A stretch of 64,000 nucleotides of DNA from Topomyia yanbarensis (lineage: Eukaryota; Arthropoda; Insecta; Diptera; Culicidae), in assembly GCF_030247195.1 (NCBI RefSeq), contig NC_080671.1, forward strand, positions 8,633,343-8,697,342, in the 5' to 3' direction. Below are positions 43,943 to 56,370 of the stretch, in pieces (within the stretch, counting starts at the first letter, position 1; the number at the start of each line of letters is the position of its first letter). The position numbers and the translations under genes are program-made. Below the pieces are notes generated by a model. That model saw only the letters and a list, made by a program, of their open reading frames with translations, was not told the origin of the DNA and made no database searches.

Positions 43943-46010
43943 TCGGCCAGGAGAAAAAATCCCATACCATAGTGCTGCCAAAGCTAATGTAAACAAAGGA
44001 TAATTGATTAATTTTTTTCAGGAAGGAAATTTCAAACATAAGTTTTTGAGTTTTTTTCCGGCCTCCAGCCAGTGTGCGCCGTGCAGACGTTATGTCTAAA
44101 GAAGCACAAATTACTTATGATCGTATAAAATGACTGCAAACGTTTTATTTGTGCAACAGAGTTACCATATTCACAATTTTTTTTTACAATTTTTGGCATT
44201 TTGATTAAAATTTCACGGATTTCCACAGATTTTTGGAAATATTGTGGTTTTTCAGAGCATTTTTAAAAATTCAACACAGATTTTCACACATTTTTTCGGG
44301 TTTAGTCATCACAGTGTTTTTTAACCGATACACAGATTTCAATGGAATCCCTGGTGTGCAGTTGTTTTATGCTATCATAAGTTGTGATTGCTATTTTGGG
44401 TGGTCACGACGGCTGTCATGTTCTGAAGAGTGGAACGCTTAAACTGTTTTTCGTGATTGAAACGAAATGTTTCGTTATTTCACTAAATGTTACTGTCTCC
44501 AGTAAAGTTGCTCGAGAAATCAAAGACTACCAGATGGTGATAGATTAGTTTGGGACAATCTAGCTATATGGCGCTAATGAGCGTATCAACTTACTGCACA
44601 TTATAGAATATGACAACATCTCTCAAATGTTCAATAACTTAGAAAGATTGTGTTTTCGGCAAAGTTCTAGAGGAGATCAAGGGCTATGCAATTTTGGGCA
44701 AATCAATTTGAAATAATTTTGCTAGGAGGCTAGTTAGGATGCACTATTTTACTAAATTGTGCACTTTGAGATCATGATAATTTAGAAGCGTGGTGTCTTC
44801 GGCAATATTCATCTGCGGGTTGAGTGCGTCTCGATGGCGAATAGATAATTTCAGAATTCAGTCATTAGACTGCGGGATAGGGAGGATACAACTTCCAGTA
44901 CATGTTGGGTGATGCTTAAATGTTTAATAATTTTTGCAGGGCCACCTTGAGACCACTCGGGCCCCTGAGCACTATTGAACTAAGGGGACCCTAACATTGA
45001 ACAGTTGTAAATAGATGCACAGTAGCATGGTTCGCTCTAAGACTCTTAAAAAGTTGAGCCATGTAGGCCAATATTTATCTTTGTATGGGAAAACCATCAA
45101 AATATATGCAGAAAATAGAGTCGCAAGATGATCTCTCTATCACGCATAGGATTTAAAAAAAGGCAAAATCACGGGCACCCTAAGTTCAAGTATAAGCGAT
45201 TAAAATTAAAAAGCAGCATATCACAGAGAAGATTCGTGTTTCAATCTAAGATTGGCAAAAAGAGACATATTGTAGTGGCTATTGGAAAGATACCAGGACG
45301 TTTGAAGACTAGAAAGAAAAGATATTGCGTGGCATTTCTCGTAATAGCATTTGCATAATGTAGCAGTAACCTGGCAGAATTAGCATGTGGTAATCTGATC
45401 TTCATAGTTGCATGTCGTTGTTTGAGGATGAAAAGTTCTTTGATCAAGGGTGAATGCTGAAGTAGGGTGGGTGTACCGTACACTATTTCATCGTTGTCTT
45501 AACAAAACAAAATTGTGCACCGTGATGAGTTTAAGGTGCCTTCCGTAAACAAAGTGTGTCGGCTATTTTGGAGTAATCCGAATTAGATAAGTTACTGGAT
45601 TTTCACATCACTACAAATTTGCTTATTCAGTATATTGAAATTCGGATTGACTACTGAGATATAGCGTAGCACGATTGTGACAAGCGACACACATTGAAGC
45701 CAAAACACTTTTAGATCTTTGATGCCATACATAATTCCTATGAAGAACTACCATCATCATCAGCTAGGTTCATGTATTGAAAGTATGCGTTTCCCACCAT
45801 AGGTTTCACATGCTTCATAGGTTAATATATGTTTATACTATATTTCCCTCTAAGGAGAAAAAGTGTAATATATGTGTATACAAAAGCACTTTTTCAGCCA
45901 CCTACGTAGGATTTAATTTTTTAAACAGCAAGTCTGTGTCAATTTTTATGACATTTTAAGCGCCTTTTTGTTATACAATATTAATTCCCAAATTTCGGTA
46001 TTAAGGTCAC
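43943..46010. other. No recognisable gene
   Basis: AT-rich DNA. The basic ORF at 45128-45358 on the plus strand has no domain and no support. Nothing else can be assigned. Confidence 0.4.
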
Positions 46011-46014
46011 AAGA

Positions 46015-46365
46015 CCTAACTTATGTTAAAGTTGATTTTTGTGTTTCGAATTGCACCAAGTTGAGATCAAGTTAGACGATGTATCTAAACTATTAACAAT
46101 AAACACAATACAAATGGTTCCCTAGCCAAAAGGCAAGAGTTCGTTTTCGCTTCCGCGTTGACAAACCAGAGCTTCTGTCGTTGCTTCCCGGGACATCAAT
46201 CGGGACAAGCCAATTACTTTAAGCGTTCACATGTGTCGTGTGAGTGTTTGGATTATTGTGTTTAATTACTGCTAATTTGTATTCTAGTTGAGAAACATCG
46301 TCTAGTTTGGCCCCAAGCAGGTGCTAGATACTGACGAGATGAATTCAAAATCTAATGCTAATGAT
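46015..46365. mobile_element. Foldback MITE, copy next to the RNase H LINE
   Basis: The left part contains CACCAAGTTGAGATCAAGTT and AGACGATGTATCTAAACT. The right part, reversed, contains GCACCTGCTTGGGGCCAAAC and TAGACGATGTTTCTCAACTAG. AAACACAATA follows toward the centre from both sides. The central GC-richer part (ACAAACCAGAGCTTCTGTCG type) is shared with the element at 50469-50755. A fragment of the right arm recurs at 49588-49700. Confidence 0.6.
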
Positions 46366-46982
46366 TGCAAAAGTGTTGTACTATATTTTTAGCAGAAATG
46401 GGCTTTCACTCATCATTAATTGTTGTATATAAATGGTAATCACAGCATTTGGGGCAGCTCAGACATCAATCTAAGAGGTTTTGAACCAATGCAGTACATA
46501 AGTAGTACAAATCTTTCATATTCCAACGACCAATTTTTCTGAGGTCTGGGGGAGAGGATGTGTTAGATATACTGCTTTACTCTGAAAGAGTTTCGCATGA
46601 ATAGGGAAATTGGCAGGCTCCAAATGAATCTGAACCGTTTCTATCCTATCATAAATATATATTGTTCGATCATCTTGATGTTACCCTCAATGTGGCAACA
46701 TATCGTAATTATTAATCTACAAACTGGGACCTTTTTTTGGAAAACTTAGCTACTAAATTACATGGATAATTAGTCAACCAGACGACTTGGATGTCGTCAT
46801 GGATACGACAAACTCGTTCATAGTGGCATTCTACGAAGTAGAAGAGTGAGAAGAGCTTGAAACTGGCGATGCTTTTAGGTCAGCTCGTAGCACTAATGTC
46901 TCTAGTCTGAACGATGCCAGCAGGATAAATAAAATTCCCTCAAAATCGAAAGATTTTCCAATGAAATTTTTAAAAACCAGAT

Positions 46983-47270
46983 GTGACGGACGGAAAATAT
47001 GTTCTTAATTGTCTCTTCGACGCACACTTTCCAGGTTGTATCGATCCGGAGCTGAACAATGTTCATAGATCTCATTCTGGTGATTCGGACTCGTGGGCGT
47101 TAGCACGCACATTGGTTACCACTGAATCGGTCAAGTGGGCAGTTGACAGCTTTCCTTCATACAAATCACTTGAAATCTTTCCATTGTTGCTGTAAAAGGG
47201 ATTTGATATTTTCAAACATGTCTTGACAAAGATAATTTTTTCCAGTCTTGCTACCGGATATATCCCGACA
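46983..47270 (+). pseudogene. N-terminal RT region of the RNase H LINE
   Basis: The open stretch 46983-47195 contains LFDAHFPGC, typical of the region before RT motif 1. Downstream bases in shifted frames encode KGFDIFKHVLTKI and SLATGYIPTA, which lead directly into the main RT frame. Stops and shifts near 47195 and 47270 show decay. Confidence 0.65.
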
Positions 47271-48408
47271 GCATAGGCTTATCAGCTTAAGTTATTTTCT
47301 TCTGAAAACTTTAGAACGGATAATCGATCATCACATCAGGAACGTTAGTTTAGTTGAATATCCACTGCACAAAATGCAACATGCATATCAGTGTGGGAAA
47401 TCCACGATCACTCTGCTTCACGATGTTGTTTACAACATTGAGAAAGCCTTCTCGCTCAAGCAATCTAGCTTGGGTGTATTCCTAGATATTGAGGGTGCTT
47501 TTAACAATGTGTCCTTCCAGTCTATTCTGAAAGCGACGCGCGGTCATTGGATACCTGCATGTATCTCGGGTTGGATAAACGCAATGCTTAGTAACCGCAT
47601 ACTTAGCTCGTCACTGCGACAGGCTGAGATACGGAAGTTTAGTAATTGCGGTTGTCCTCACGGCGGCGTTCTGTCACCTTTATTATGGAACTTAGTAGCT
47701 GACGGCTTGTTGAAGAAACTCAATGAGCTTGGATTTCCAACCTACGGGTTTGCTGACGATTACCAAATACTAATTACTGGATTTTGCATTGGAACAATTT
47801 TTGACTTAATGCAACAGGCATTAAGAGCTGTCGAACAGTGGTGTCGACAAGTTAAACTATCAGTTAACCCAAGCAAAACTTCGATGGTTCTTTTCACGAA
47901 GAAACGAATAACAACCGGGGTTCGTCCCTTGCAGTTCTTTGATTCTGAGCTACTGTGTGCAGATCAAGTCAAATACGTTGGAGTCATATTGGATTCCAAA
48001 CTGAATTGGTCTGCTCACATTGAGTTCAGAGTCAAGAAAGCGTGCATGGCCTTCGGGCAGTGCAGACGAACTTTTGGAAAGACCTGGGGTCTCAAACCTA
48101 AATACATCTATTGGATTTACACGACAATTGTACGTCCAATACTGTCATACGGATGCCTTGTGTGGTGGCAGAGGGGAGAGGTGATGACAGTCCAGTCAAA
48201 GCTAAACCATCTGCAAATAATGGCGCTCATGGCGTTGACTGGTGCTTTCACCACGACTCCGACTGCTGCTCTTGAGGCACTTCTAAACATCAAACCATTA
48301 CACATACACTTAAAACAAGAAGCACTATCATGTGCATACAGACTGCAGGTTACTGGGCTTTGGAACAGTAATCATGTTGATCTTGCTACCACTCACACAC
48401 GATTGTGA
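47248..48408 (+). pseudogene. Reverse transcriptase core of the RNase H LINE
   Basis: 386 codons are open. Motifs are RLISLSYFLLKTLERII near residue 10, motif A VFLDIEGAFNNV near residue 78, CGCPHGGVLSPLLWNLV (motif B) near 136 and YGFADDYQIL (motif C) near 167. The thumb-like VKYVGVILDSKLNW follows near 250. A C-terminal block, ALEALLNIKPLHIHLKQEA, leads into the RNase H part. The ORF ends at TGA (48406-48408). The next ORF, from 48415, is in the same frame, so a single nonsense change separates them. Confidence 0.9.
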
Positions 48409-48414
48409 TCACAA

Positions 48415-49020
48415 ATGGTTACATGGGGTGAAGATATTCTTGCTCCCAGCGATATTACACTCACTTGTAGTTTTCCTTACAGGACATTTCATGTGAAGAT
48501 TCCCTCTCAAGAGGAGTGGTTGTCTGGCTATATGGAAAGACAACAACAAACGCAAGTGGTCTGTTACACTGACGGTTCTCTGATGGAGGGACGTGCTGGT
48601 GCTGGTGTCTACTGTCGTGAAATGAGATTGGAACAATCTCACTCAGTAGGTAGACACTGTACTGTATTCCAAGCAGAAATCTTTGCGATTATGTGCGGGG
48701 AACAATCGGCCCTTCAACTGAGTTTATCCGGCAGAGTTATAAACTTCTGCTCCGATAGTCAGGCTGCAATCAAGGCCCTTAGCTCAGACAAATCCCGGTC
48801 CAAGCTATCGCGTGCCGAACCCAAATCGAAGAACTAAGCATTGCCAACACTATCTACCTTGTATGGGTGCCCGGACATTGCGGTATTACTGGAAATGAAT
48901 GGGCTGACGCATTGGCCAGGGCAGGTTCAGCGATTGACTTCGTTGGTCCTGAGTCCGCGCTGCGAATTTCGACAAGTTGGATAAGGGAAAAAATACGGTC
49001 CTGGGCTTCGTCCGAGCATC
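48415..49020 (+). pseudogene. RNase H domain of the LINE
   Basis: It is in the same frame as the RT. The RNase H catalytic signatures are all readable: CYTDGSLMEGRAGAG (Asp), FQAEIFAI (Glu), FCSDSQAAIKAL (Asp) and, after a frameshift near 48805, VWVPGHCGITGNEWADALA (final Asp). The ORF 48415-48837 ends because of that frameshift. The shifted frame then runs to an in-frame TAG near 49026, within HRN-stop-WRNLQTC. The antisense relative at 59185-59824 has a tyrosine there. RNase H would remove the RNA strand during reverse transcription. Confidence 0.85.
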
Positions 49021-49085
49021 GCAATTAGTGGAGAAATCTTCAAACGTGTCGCCAAACAAAGGCGTTTCTGGAACAACCGTGCCCA

Positions 49086-49409
49086 GTGATTTCGAAAAAT
49101 CTCCTACATTTTTCGAAGCTCCACTGCGGCATGCTGACCAAGGCTTTAACCGGCCACTGCAAACTCAATTATCACATGGCAACTATTCAGCGCGCTGAGT
49201 CTTTTTCATGTGATCTTTGTCAATCCGACTACGGAACCTCATATCATCTGATATGCAACTGTCCAGCGGAAGCGCAATTGCGATTTCGAGTCTTCAGCCG
49301 TCCTTATATAGACGAAACCATGTTTGGACGACTGAAACTCAGAGACATACTAAAGTTTCTTATCCAAAGAACTTTAGGCTTATTCGCAGGCAAGTTGAAC
49401 TACTTGTGA
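49086..49409 (+). pseudogene. C-terminal Cys-His region of the LINE
   Basis: The frame contains HCGMLTKALTGHCKLNYHMA and then CDLCQSDYGTSYHLICNC, a C-x2-C-x8-H-x3-C type cluster. It ends at LNYL-stop, followed by 3' untranslated DNA. This zinc-cluster tail is typical of RNase H-bearing insect LINEs. It is continuous in frame with the WRNLQTC segment upstream. Confidence 0.75.
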
Positions 49410-49587
49410 GTTTAACTTACCTGTTGTTTATTTTTGTTTTGTGCTATTATTTTTCCCACCCTTCCAATTCTACTTCCCCATACCTCCTTCCCCTCAGGAA
49501 ATGATGAAAACACACGGCAAGGCACAAATCCCCGACTATGTACGGGGAACGTGCCATTTAAGCCAATATATTCTGATTCTTGATTCC

Positions 49588-49700
49588 TGATAGGATTATT
49601 GTGTCTAACTAGTTCTTATTTAAGTACTAGTTTAGATACATGGTCTAACTTGGCCCCAAGTTGGTGCTAATTACTGACGAGATGAAGTCGAAACACAAAA
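49588..49700 (+). repeat. Solo arm of the foldback MITE family
   Basis: GGATTATTGTGT, CTAACTTGGCCCCAAGTTGG and TACTGACGAGATGAA match the right arm at 46250-46360. It directly follows the LINE 3' end. The LINE may have landed in or next to such a MITE. Confidence 0.6.
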
Positions 49701-50468
49701 AAAAACTTAATCATGATATCGAAAAAAAACCTGCGTACGCTTGCTATCGTTCTAAGGAATTGAAAAAAAACATTTGTTTTTGGCTCTAACTCAAAAATTA
49801 CAGGAGATAGATTTCCGGTCATGAACCATTTCCAAAAAAACTGACCGGCGGGAAAATGCTGCACAGCCGCCATCTTGTGATGAATCTACTTGAAAACATT
49901 ATTTATTGTACATTACAATTAGTATTATAAAACTCATTGAACTCAAATTTCCAAAATATATTCTATCGTTTTATTTACATTAAAATTTGTATGTAACATC
50001 TTCTATAATTACAAAATCTGACACAATGAGAAGTTGTCTTTTTGTCTCCAAGCTGCAAAACGCTTTGTCAACGCCAAATAAGTCTGATATAATGGCAGTC
50101 CTGATCAACATAGTTCTTTTATATGTGTTATTATCATCAACAGTTTGTAGCAAGTTGATTACTTTAACTAGATCTCGTAAATTGTTTCGCATAAATGATA
50201 TTATTTATTTCGCCTATAGAATTATCATCAATATTATGTATAGACAAGTAACAAAGCTAAATGATCATAAGATTTATATGTAAATATAGGACTTTTATTA
50301 ATTTATAAGATAATCTTATTATTCATCTACGACCTACTTGCGGCTAAAAATATGAGATATTCTTGACAAATTTCATAAATTTGCAAAATTTCCAAACGGA
50401 TAAAATTTTGGATAGGACCAAATTTTCGTGCAAAAGGACACAAGATCTAACATAAAGTATGTCTTTTT
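49701..50468. other. No recognisable gene
   Basis: Overlapping open frames on opposite strands at 49980-50283 carry no domain. The DNA is AT-rich. Confidence 0.4.
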
Positions 50469-50755
50469 AGTATTTCGGATACTCCTCGTCAGTAACTAAC
50501 ACCAGCTTAATGCTAGTTAGATATGTTCATTAGGGAATTTTGGATAGGCGGCTTCGGTTCACATTCCTCATTCACAAACAGAACCTCTGTGCTTACTATC
50601 GAGACATCACTCGGTGCCAGTCGGTTGCTTAGCGTTCTAGCAAGACGTGCCACTTTTTGGATTTTAGAGTCTAACTAGTACCAATGTGGTGCTGATTTGC
50701 ACTTATCTAACTAGTATTAAGTTGGTGTTACTGACGAGCAGAATCCAAAACACTA
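50469..50755. mobile_element. Foldback MITE with about 50-bp inverted ends
   Basis: The left arm contains CTCGTCAGTAACTAACACCA then GCTTAATGCTAGTTAGATA (50487-50523). The right arm reads TATCTAACTAGTATTAAGTT then GGTGTTACTGACGAG (to about 50738). The outer parts also pair (GTATTTCGGAT with ATCCAAAACAC). The centre resembles the GC-richer centre of 46015-46365. It is non-coding. Confidence 0.75.
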
Positions 50756-53700
50756 ACTAACTAAGGCACCCAATAGTGATCAAGTTCTGCAATCTTGTTT
50801 TTAACCGCAAAAAAACAAACTCTTTTTGAAGTATTCCAAAAACATCGCGAACTGCAGTGTAAATTTTTTCACAGCCCCGTCTAATCTAGTATTGGTACCA
50901 TCATTAGTTTACATTTCCCACGGGCAAAGTCCTCATTCTCAATCACTGCTGACAGACCGAAAAAATGAACCCACTCAAACCACCAAGCAAACTTGTACTT
51001 CATTTCACATAGTTGACGTAAATGCTATTAAATCCATATACCGAAACGTACACGTATGCTATGTCAATGTAGTGGGACAGGCGAATTTTCCGCAAAACGA
51101 GAAAAACATGACAACGCACACAGCATGCAGCCAAACGCTGATCTGATTGACAAGACAAGGCGAGTTGGCTGCGTGAGGAATGCTTAATTTGATGTATGAC
51201 GATGACGCGAAAGGGAAAACCATTCACTGTGGTAGTGAGTGAGTGGCCGAATAGTAGCTCTATCGTCATCATCATCATCATCATCATTGGCAGTGTCGGA
51301 AAGTTCACAGATACTACTACTACCACTGAAACCACTACTACAACCGTATACACGCAGATGGGTTGGATGGATGGCAGCGATTTCTCTCACGAAGAAGATT
51401 TAGCTTTCTGAATGGATGACGACGATATCTGAAGAGGTGATTCGAGCGGAGTAGCTACACCTAGCAGCGGTGACGGATGTTGATTTTTGGCTTCAATAAC
51501 ATGTACTTTTGGTGCCATTTTTTCGCTTTCTTTTCCCTCACTGACTGATAGCGACAGTTTGACGGTGAACGCAACTTCTACTATAAACAATAGTGCTATT
51601 TTTAGAATGGAAAATTCGACACTTGATTAGCTTACACGCGAGGCACAAGAGGAAAACGGAAAATGGGATCAAGTATCTGTAGGTTTTCCGATCGAGAGAA
51701 GATTCCGGAGAGATGGTTGACGTGATGTTTGACGTCTCATCCGTCAATCTTTTGCTGTTGATTTTTATTCAATATTTCGATCCTTTTTACACAATTTCAA
51801 GTGGACAGAAAAATTAGTATTCACATAGCTTTTAACATATATCTTGGTAAAATATTTCGCACTGACAGCTATACGTTGTAGACTAATGAATCCCACGCAT
51901 GCAAGTAGAATGACACTGTTTCTTTCAGTCTGAAACATGTCCACACATTGTTTTACACGAAAGGGCAGTAAATTGTGAAATTTGGAACTGGAATAGCCAC
52001 GAGTTTCTAACAATTTACTTCCTCCGCCCACTTAGGGTGAAAATTGCGAGGAAACGACCACACATCGAAAGCACTTTTTCTCTTCATTCCCAGCCAGCCT
52101 CCACCAGCAGGTCTAGCCGAAGCCAAAACAAGCTGGAAGGAAAATTTTTTTTTTGTCCGAAAAAAAATCACTGTGGCACTACTTTTACATCATTACGATG
52201 GTGTAACTTTGTGTAAAAACTATCACCGTTTCCGAAAATAACCTTTTCCAGTGCGACAGATGGCCTTACGAGTGGTAATGGAAATGGAAAAAGTTTCCAA
52301 AATTCGCGACGAAACACACGAAATGTACTTTTCCGCACTTGAGTTTTCCTGCTTGTGAGCTCTTCGTCTGCCAGCCGAACTGGTTGGCGTTGGTTGGCTG
52401 TAGGACCCATTAGCCAACCAGTGTGGGTATGGTTGCACTGTCAGACTTACAGGCTGGCTGTTTTTTTTTCTCCAACTTCCTCTCAGTTCTCTAAGCTCTT
52501 ACTCTACTACATTTTCTGATGGAGACTGGAGAATGCGGGAATAGATTTGGAGATTGTGATTGAAAACATTTCGAACTAGGAGGTGGGTTGAGGAAGGGGA
52601 TGGAAGGCGGTCAATGGTGAACAGCGAATAGGAGAATAAATTCGCTTATTTCTTAATAATCAACAGTACACACATTTTTCGATTTATGTTCAATGCTGGC
52701 GCATGGTGTTTTATAACTGTTGAAGTACTATCCGTTTGCATCGGCCAACTGCGATGGAGACGTATAGTACCGCATCGTTAAATTATACTTAAAATCACGA
52801 TCACATATGCAGAAGCTTGATTTATTGCGGCTGATCAAACATAAATGTGTCCTAAGGACCTTCAAAGGCATTCTCCATGACCAGCGCCACTCTATGCATG
52901 CTGTTCGATTCCATTGTTTTTTATGCCGCACAAATCACAGTTACATCGTTACTGCAGCCATACGTAAGGCGCCAACCTCGCGCTGGACGCCAAACGCCAA
53001 AGATGACATCAACCATTGATGCTACAAAAATTGGGATTTGAAAAGGGAAAAGAAAAACAACGACCCACAGACAGGCCTAGCAAGGCCATGGGATTTTTTG
53101 TTGTTATTGTTGTTGCTTGTTGTATTCCTGCCAACCGACAAAGTTGATGCCGAAAAAGAAGTCGACTGTGTCATTTGAATCTCAATGCGTGGCACCCGAA
53201 AAGCGATTTCTTCAGTTAATACAGGCCGTAAATTGGCGAAAGAGGCGCCAGTGTCCGCATCAGTTGGCGACTGGTATGTAGCGGCTTTTTCATATCTTCT
53301 TGTTGCTATGCGTAGCGACCCGCTTCAGACAATACAGCAGTGGTTCATACATTGATGATAGGTTTTGGTTTCAGATTCGGACACAAATCATTTGAATGGG
53401 AATCGACCGTATTCATTAATCAATATTTTAGGGACCGGAATTAAATATGATAGTGGCATATAGCGCTATCGCATCTTTTAATGCAGCATAAATTTGTGAA
53501 TATCGGTGGAACCGCATATAAATCGCTCGTTGAAATTGAATAATTCGATAATCGCAGCACTATTTAATTCATTTTATGCTGTTTCTTCTTAAGGAGCATA
53601 TTGCTATTATTAGGTTAAACATTTTTTTTCAAAATAGGGCGAAAAGAGAGATCACAGCACGCATCGACGGTGGACACGTAAAATTTGCGCTCCGTCAAGA

Positions 53701-54439
53701 TTTTTCTTACTTCGTTTCAAACAATGTACCTACTATCATTTGGCAAAAACAATATTAGTGATCATCAAGTAGCTGTTCCGATATGTGAAGTTTTTGTTTT
53801 GGTCCAATAGGCAGCTATTTGGTAATTATTCAGAAGAAAACTTTAAAAGTGTCCAGATGTCGAGAGTTCTATGCTTATTTTGACGAATCCTCTAGACGAG
53901 GATAGGGTGCTGCTACGAAGAAATAGGCAATTTTAAACCAACCTACCAGGACCTACGAAAGAACTGGCGGTGGTCAGCTTATTTCATATTTTTATATAGC
54001 ATTGCTATCTTTGAAAACGAACCACTTTGGTTAACAATTAATTTTTTCCGTTCTTTTTTTAATGCAAATAATTAAGCTGTCTTCATTTCGTTATATTCTG
54101 AATTGCATATATTTTGTCGTATGTAATTTTAAATGCTCTTTGATTTGATGACATTGTAAGGGAACGCGTATCCGCCGGTTGATGCCAATCGAGCTAACAT
54201 TTCTTTATACTGGGCAAACTAATTTCTTTGTTTGTTGAGTGTTTATTTGACCAACTAGGAAACGAATCCACTGGGTCTTTAATGCGCATGGGGAATATGC
54301 ATGGTCTTGTCTGAGTGGAATAATGACTTTTGAATTACGTATGAGGATTGAGAATTGACAATTCTTAAGAACAATTCAAAACCAATTACCAATTTGCACC
54401 AATCTCAATGATACTAATTCTTGACCAATAAGAGAGCGT
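50756..54439. other. Mostly unique DNA, GC-richer patches, no assigned gene
   Basis: This contains an (ATC)n tract at about 51264-51287 and an ACT/ACC-rich run at about 51313-51344. Open frames on both strands at 51184-51590 and 52168-52438 have no splice-supported structure. If Ca-beta extends this far, alternative 5' exons could lie here, but none is convincing. No transposon was recognised in most of it. Confidence 0.4.
51264..51287 (+). repeat. (ATC)n trinucleotide microsatellite
   Basis: About eight ATC/GTC/ATT triplets in a row occur within otherwise unique DNA. Read on either strand, this gives isoleucine or aspartate runs in the overlapping open frames. Confidence 0.9.
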
Positions 54440-54650
54440 GCGATTCTGTAACAATTATTATCGCGGATAAACTTCGCCGTTGCATTTAAACAGCAATTTG
54501 TTGTCAGAAAAGCACATTACACTTTCTGATAGCGATACGGCAACTTCTTGGAGCGGCTATATCAGTTTTGCACAAGGCTCTTGTTTAAGCCCCTTCTTTA
54601 CAGTTTCTACTTGAATGACCTTGATCAACATTTTGCCATCTCATGAATGC
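54440..54650 (+). pseudogene. Small RT fragment of an I-type LINE
   Basis: In one frame TLSDSDTATSWSGYISFAQG then SCLSPFF is readable. After a 1-nt shift it continues as LYSFYLNDLDQHFA. This corresponds to RT motif B (AQGSCLSPLLYNFY type) and the start of the segment before motif C. The reading ends in stops on both sides. The following ORF 54647-54907 shows no RT motif. Confidence 0.5.
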
Positions 54651-55249
54651 CAATACAAATGGCAAATTATATTTTTTTTCTGTTTCGCGTCTTCATTGTA
54701 ATATCGCAAGGTTTATTCGAACGAGGTGTAAAATTTCAGGTTATGGGATCTCAATATACTTGTGATAATACTTATAAAGGACCATTTATAAATTCTGCCA
54801 CGCTATTAGGGGGAAGAGCTATTACAAATAGTTACATAAATGGGATGGGGAGCACGTCTGCTTTGACGCAATCGGTCGTTTTACGTATGATTGTGCGATG
54901 TATCTAGGAAATTCCAAACAACATGGACACTTTTGCGTGTAGCGGCAGTATTGCGCTTCTACAAAAGAAAGGAAAAACTGAAATCATGTGGTTCGTATTA
55001 GACCAAGGGGATAAAGAGCGTAGTAATATGAGAGTTAGTTAGTATTGGGCAACCTCTGCGTGACATAATTTATGAATGGTCCACAATACCATCTTTAAAC
55101 TCATTGTTTATGGTCCACTCAATATTTTCAACAACACTCTCGACAGCCTGCTGTCCGGAGTTCAAGTTGTTTTCGATGAAACAAACTTTTGATAAACGCT
55201 TACCCAAAGTTTAAACGTGTTAACATCTAGAACATTTTCGTATCCTACA
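54651..55249. other. No recognisable gene
   Basis: The ORF at 54647-54907 has no recognised domain. Part may be further decayed LINE DNA. Confidence 0.35.
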
Positions 55250-55740
55250 GCTTGAGCTTGTGCGACCACCCCTAGCTTCTACTCCGTTATTGATCTGGAC
55301 TAGCTGAAGTTGCACAGGGAATCAGTAGATAATTAACTCCTGGCAATCCTAAAGTGCATTGATCAATACCGGCGCCGGCCAGGCCCAAACGTAGATCGCG
55401 GAAGGAAAGGGAAGAAATTTTAGTCCGACACTTGTTTTTGCTAGAGGCCGTATAAACTACTGCGCACTCCACAAGTATCACGGAAGGAGGATATTTGTTA
55501 GTAATTGCAGGGGTGTGATTCTTCTTCATGTTCTAGTTATTTTCCATCAGCCTGTTTCCGCTACGAAGCCAAAGACCGACACCAGAGAGGTGACTCCACT
55601 ATCTGGACTAGATATCGACCCATCAAACTCATAGATTGGGGACCAACGGTTTTACTTTCCTTCCGAAGAAAGACGTGACCACAGATTTTTTCACCTTAGA
55701 AACATCTCAACGACCTCGGCTGTGATTGAACCCAGACCAG
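55250..55740 (-). mobile_element. Reverse copy of SINE-like family 2
   Basis: On the minus strand it matches 5715-6123: the B-box segment (GGTCTGGGTTCAATCACAGC near 55735), the GGGTCGATATCTAG block, GTGATACTTGTGGA, ACGGCCTCTAGCAAAA, CGATCTACGTTTGGGCCTGG and GGGGTGGTCGCACAAG. The A-box end is missing. It carries about 100 bp of extra sequence near 55505-55610. Confidence 0.75.
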
Positions 55741-56370
55741 AAAATCGCAGTTACATGAAATTGAACATGATCAGATATATCTTCTAAATATCACAAGCAC
55801 GCAAGGTAGGTCGTGGATAATGTACTAGAGATTATCAATCAGTTCACAAATCTATGAATAATATTTCAAGATTTTGTAAATTGTTTCACGGGTACGCATG
55901 GCTAGTTCTATCGGAAATTATGAATCTATGACGTCTATGACTTGCAATGGATACACAGCTACCACATCTCGAGACATATGTGCACTTTTTTCGGAAAAAA
56001 TCGCGAATTTATTCACAGATCAAGCCCAAACTATTGAGCAAATCTAACTCGCTGCTAGCAGACCTCAGGTTGTGGGTCAAACTCTGGGTGATATCGATTT
56101 TAATGCAATGATGATTACCAGAGCTTCCTCTCGACTTAAGTCATCATTCAATCAGGGACCCGACAGGCTCCCCTCCGCTATTCTGAAAAGGCACATCGAA
56201 GTTTTGATTGCATCTATTACTAGAGGTATTTTCCATCTTGCTAGAAATCAGCGAACATGTTACCAGTTCATAAAAAGGGCAATAAGCGAGACGTCAATAA
56301 TTACCGTGGAATAACTTCATTGAGCGCTGTCCCGAAGTTGTTCGAGCTGGTGATTATGGAACCTCTTCAG

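Larger units (their letters stand above)
46400..49585 (+). mobile_element. LINE with RNase H domain, decayed
   Basis: This is one continuous element in order: endonuclease C-terminal remnants (about 46430-46760, many shifts), start of the RT (46983-47270), RT core (47248-48408), RNase H (48415-49020), and a C-terminal Cys-His region (49086-49409). The 3' untranslated DNA ends at about 49585. RT plus RNase H in one ORF points to the I/R1/LOA side of the APE-type LINEs. A Lian-like (LOA) assignment is an inference. A partial relative lies in antisense at 59185-59824. Similar MITE arms lie on both sides (46015-46365 and 49588-49700). Confidence 0.8.

Noticed and set aside
45128..45358. Basic 76-codon ORF resembling a small ribosomal-type protein
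   Set aside because: Only the lysine/arginine content is suggestive. No motif or supporting context was found.
51184..51590. Candidate alternative Ca-beta first exons or a separate small gene
   Set aside because: The frames contain microsatellite-encoded runs, there is no consensus donor in the right phase, and no homology was recognised.
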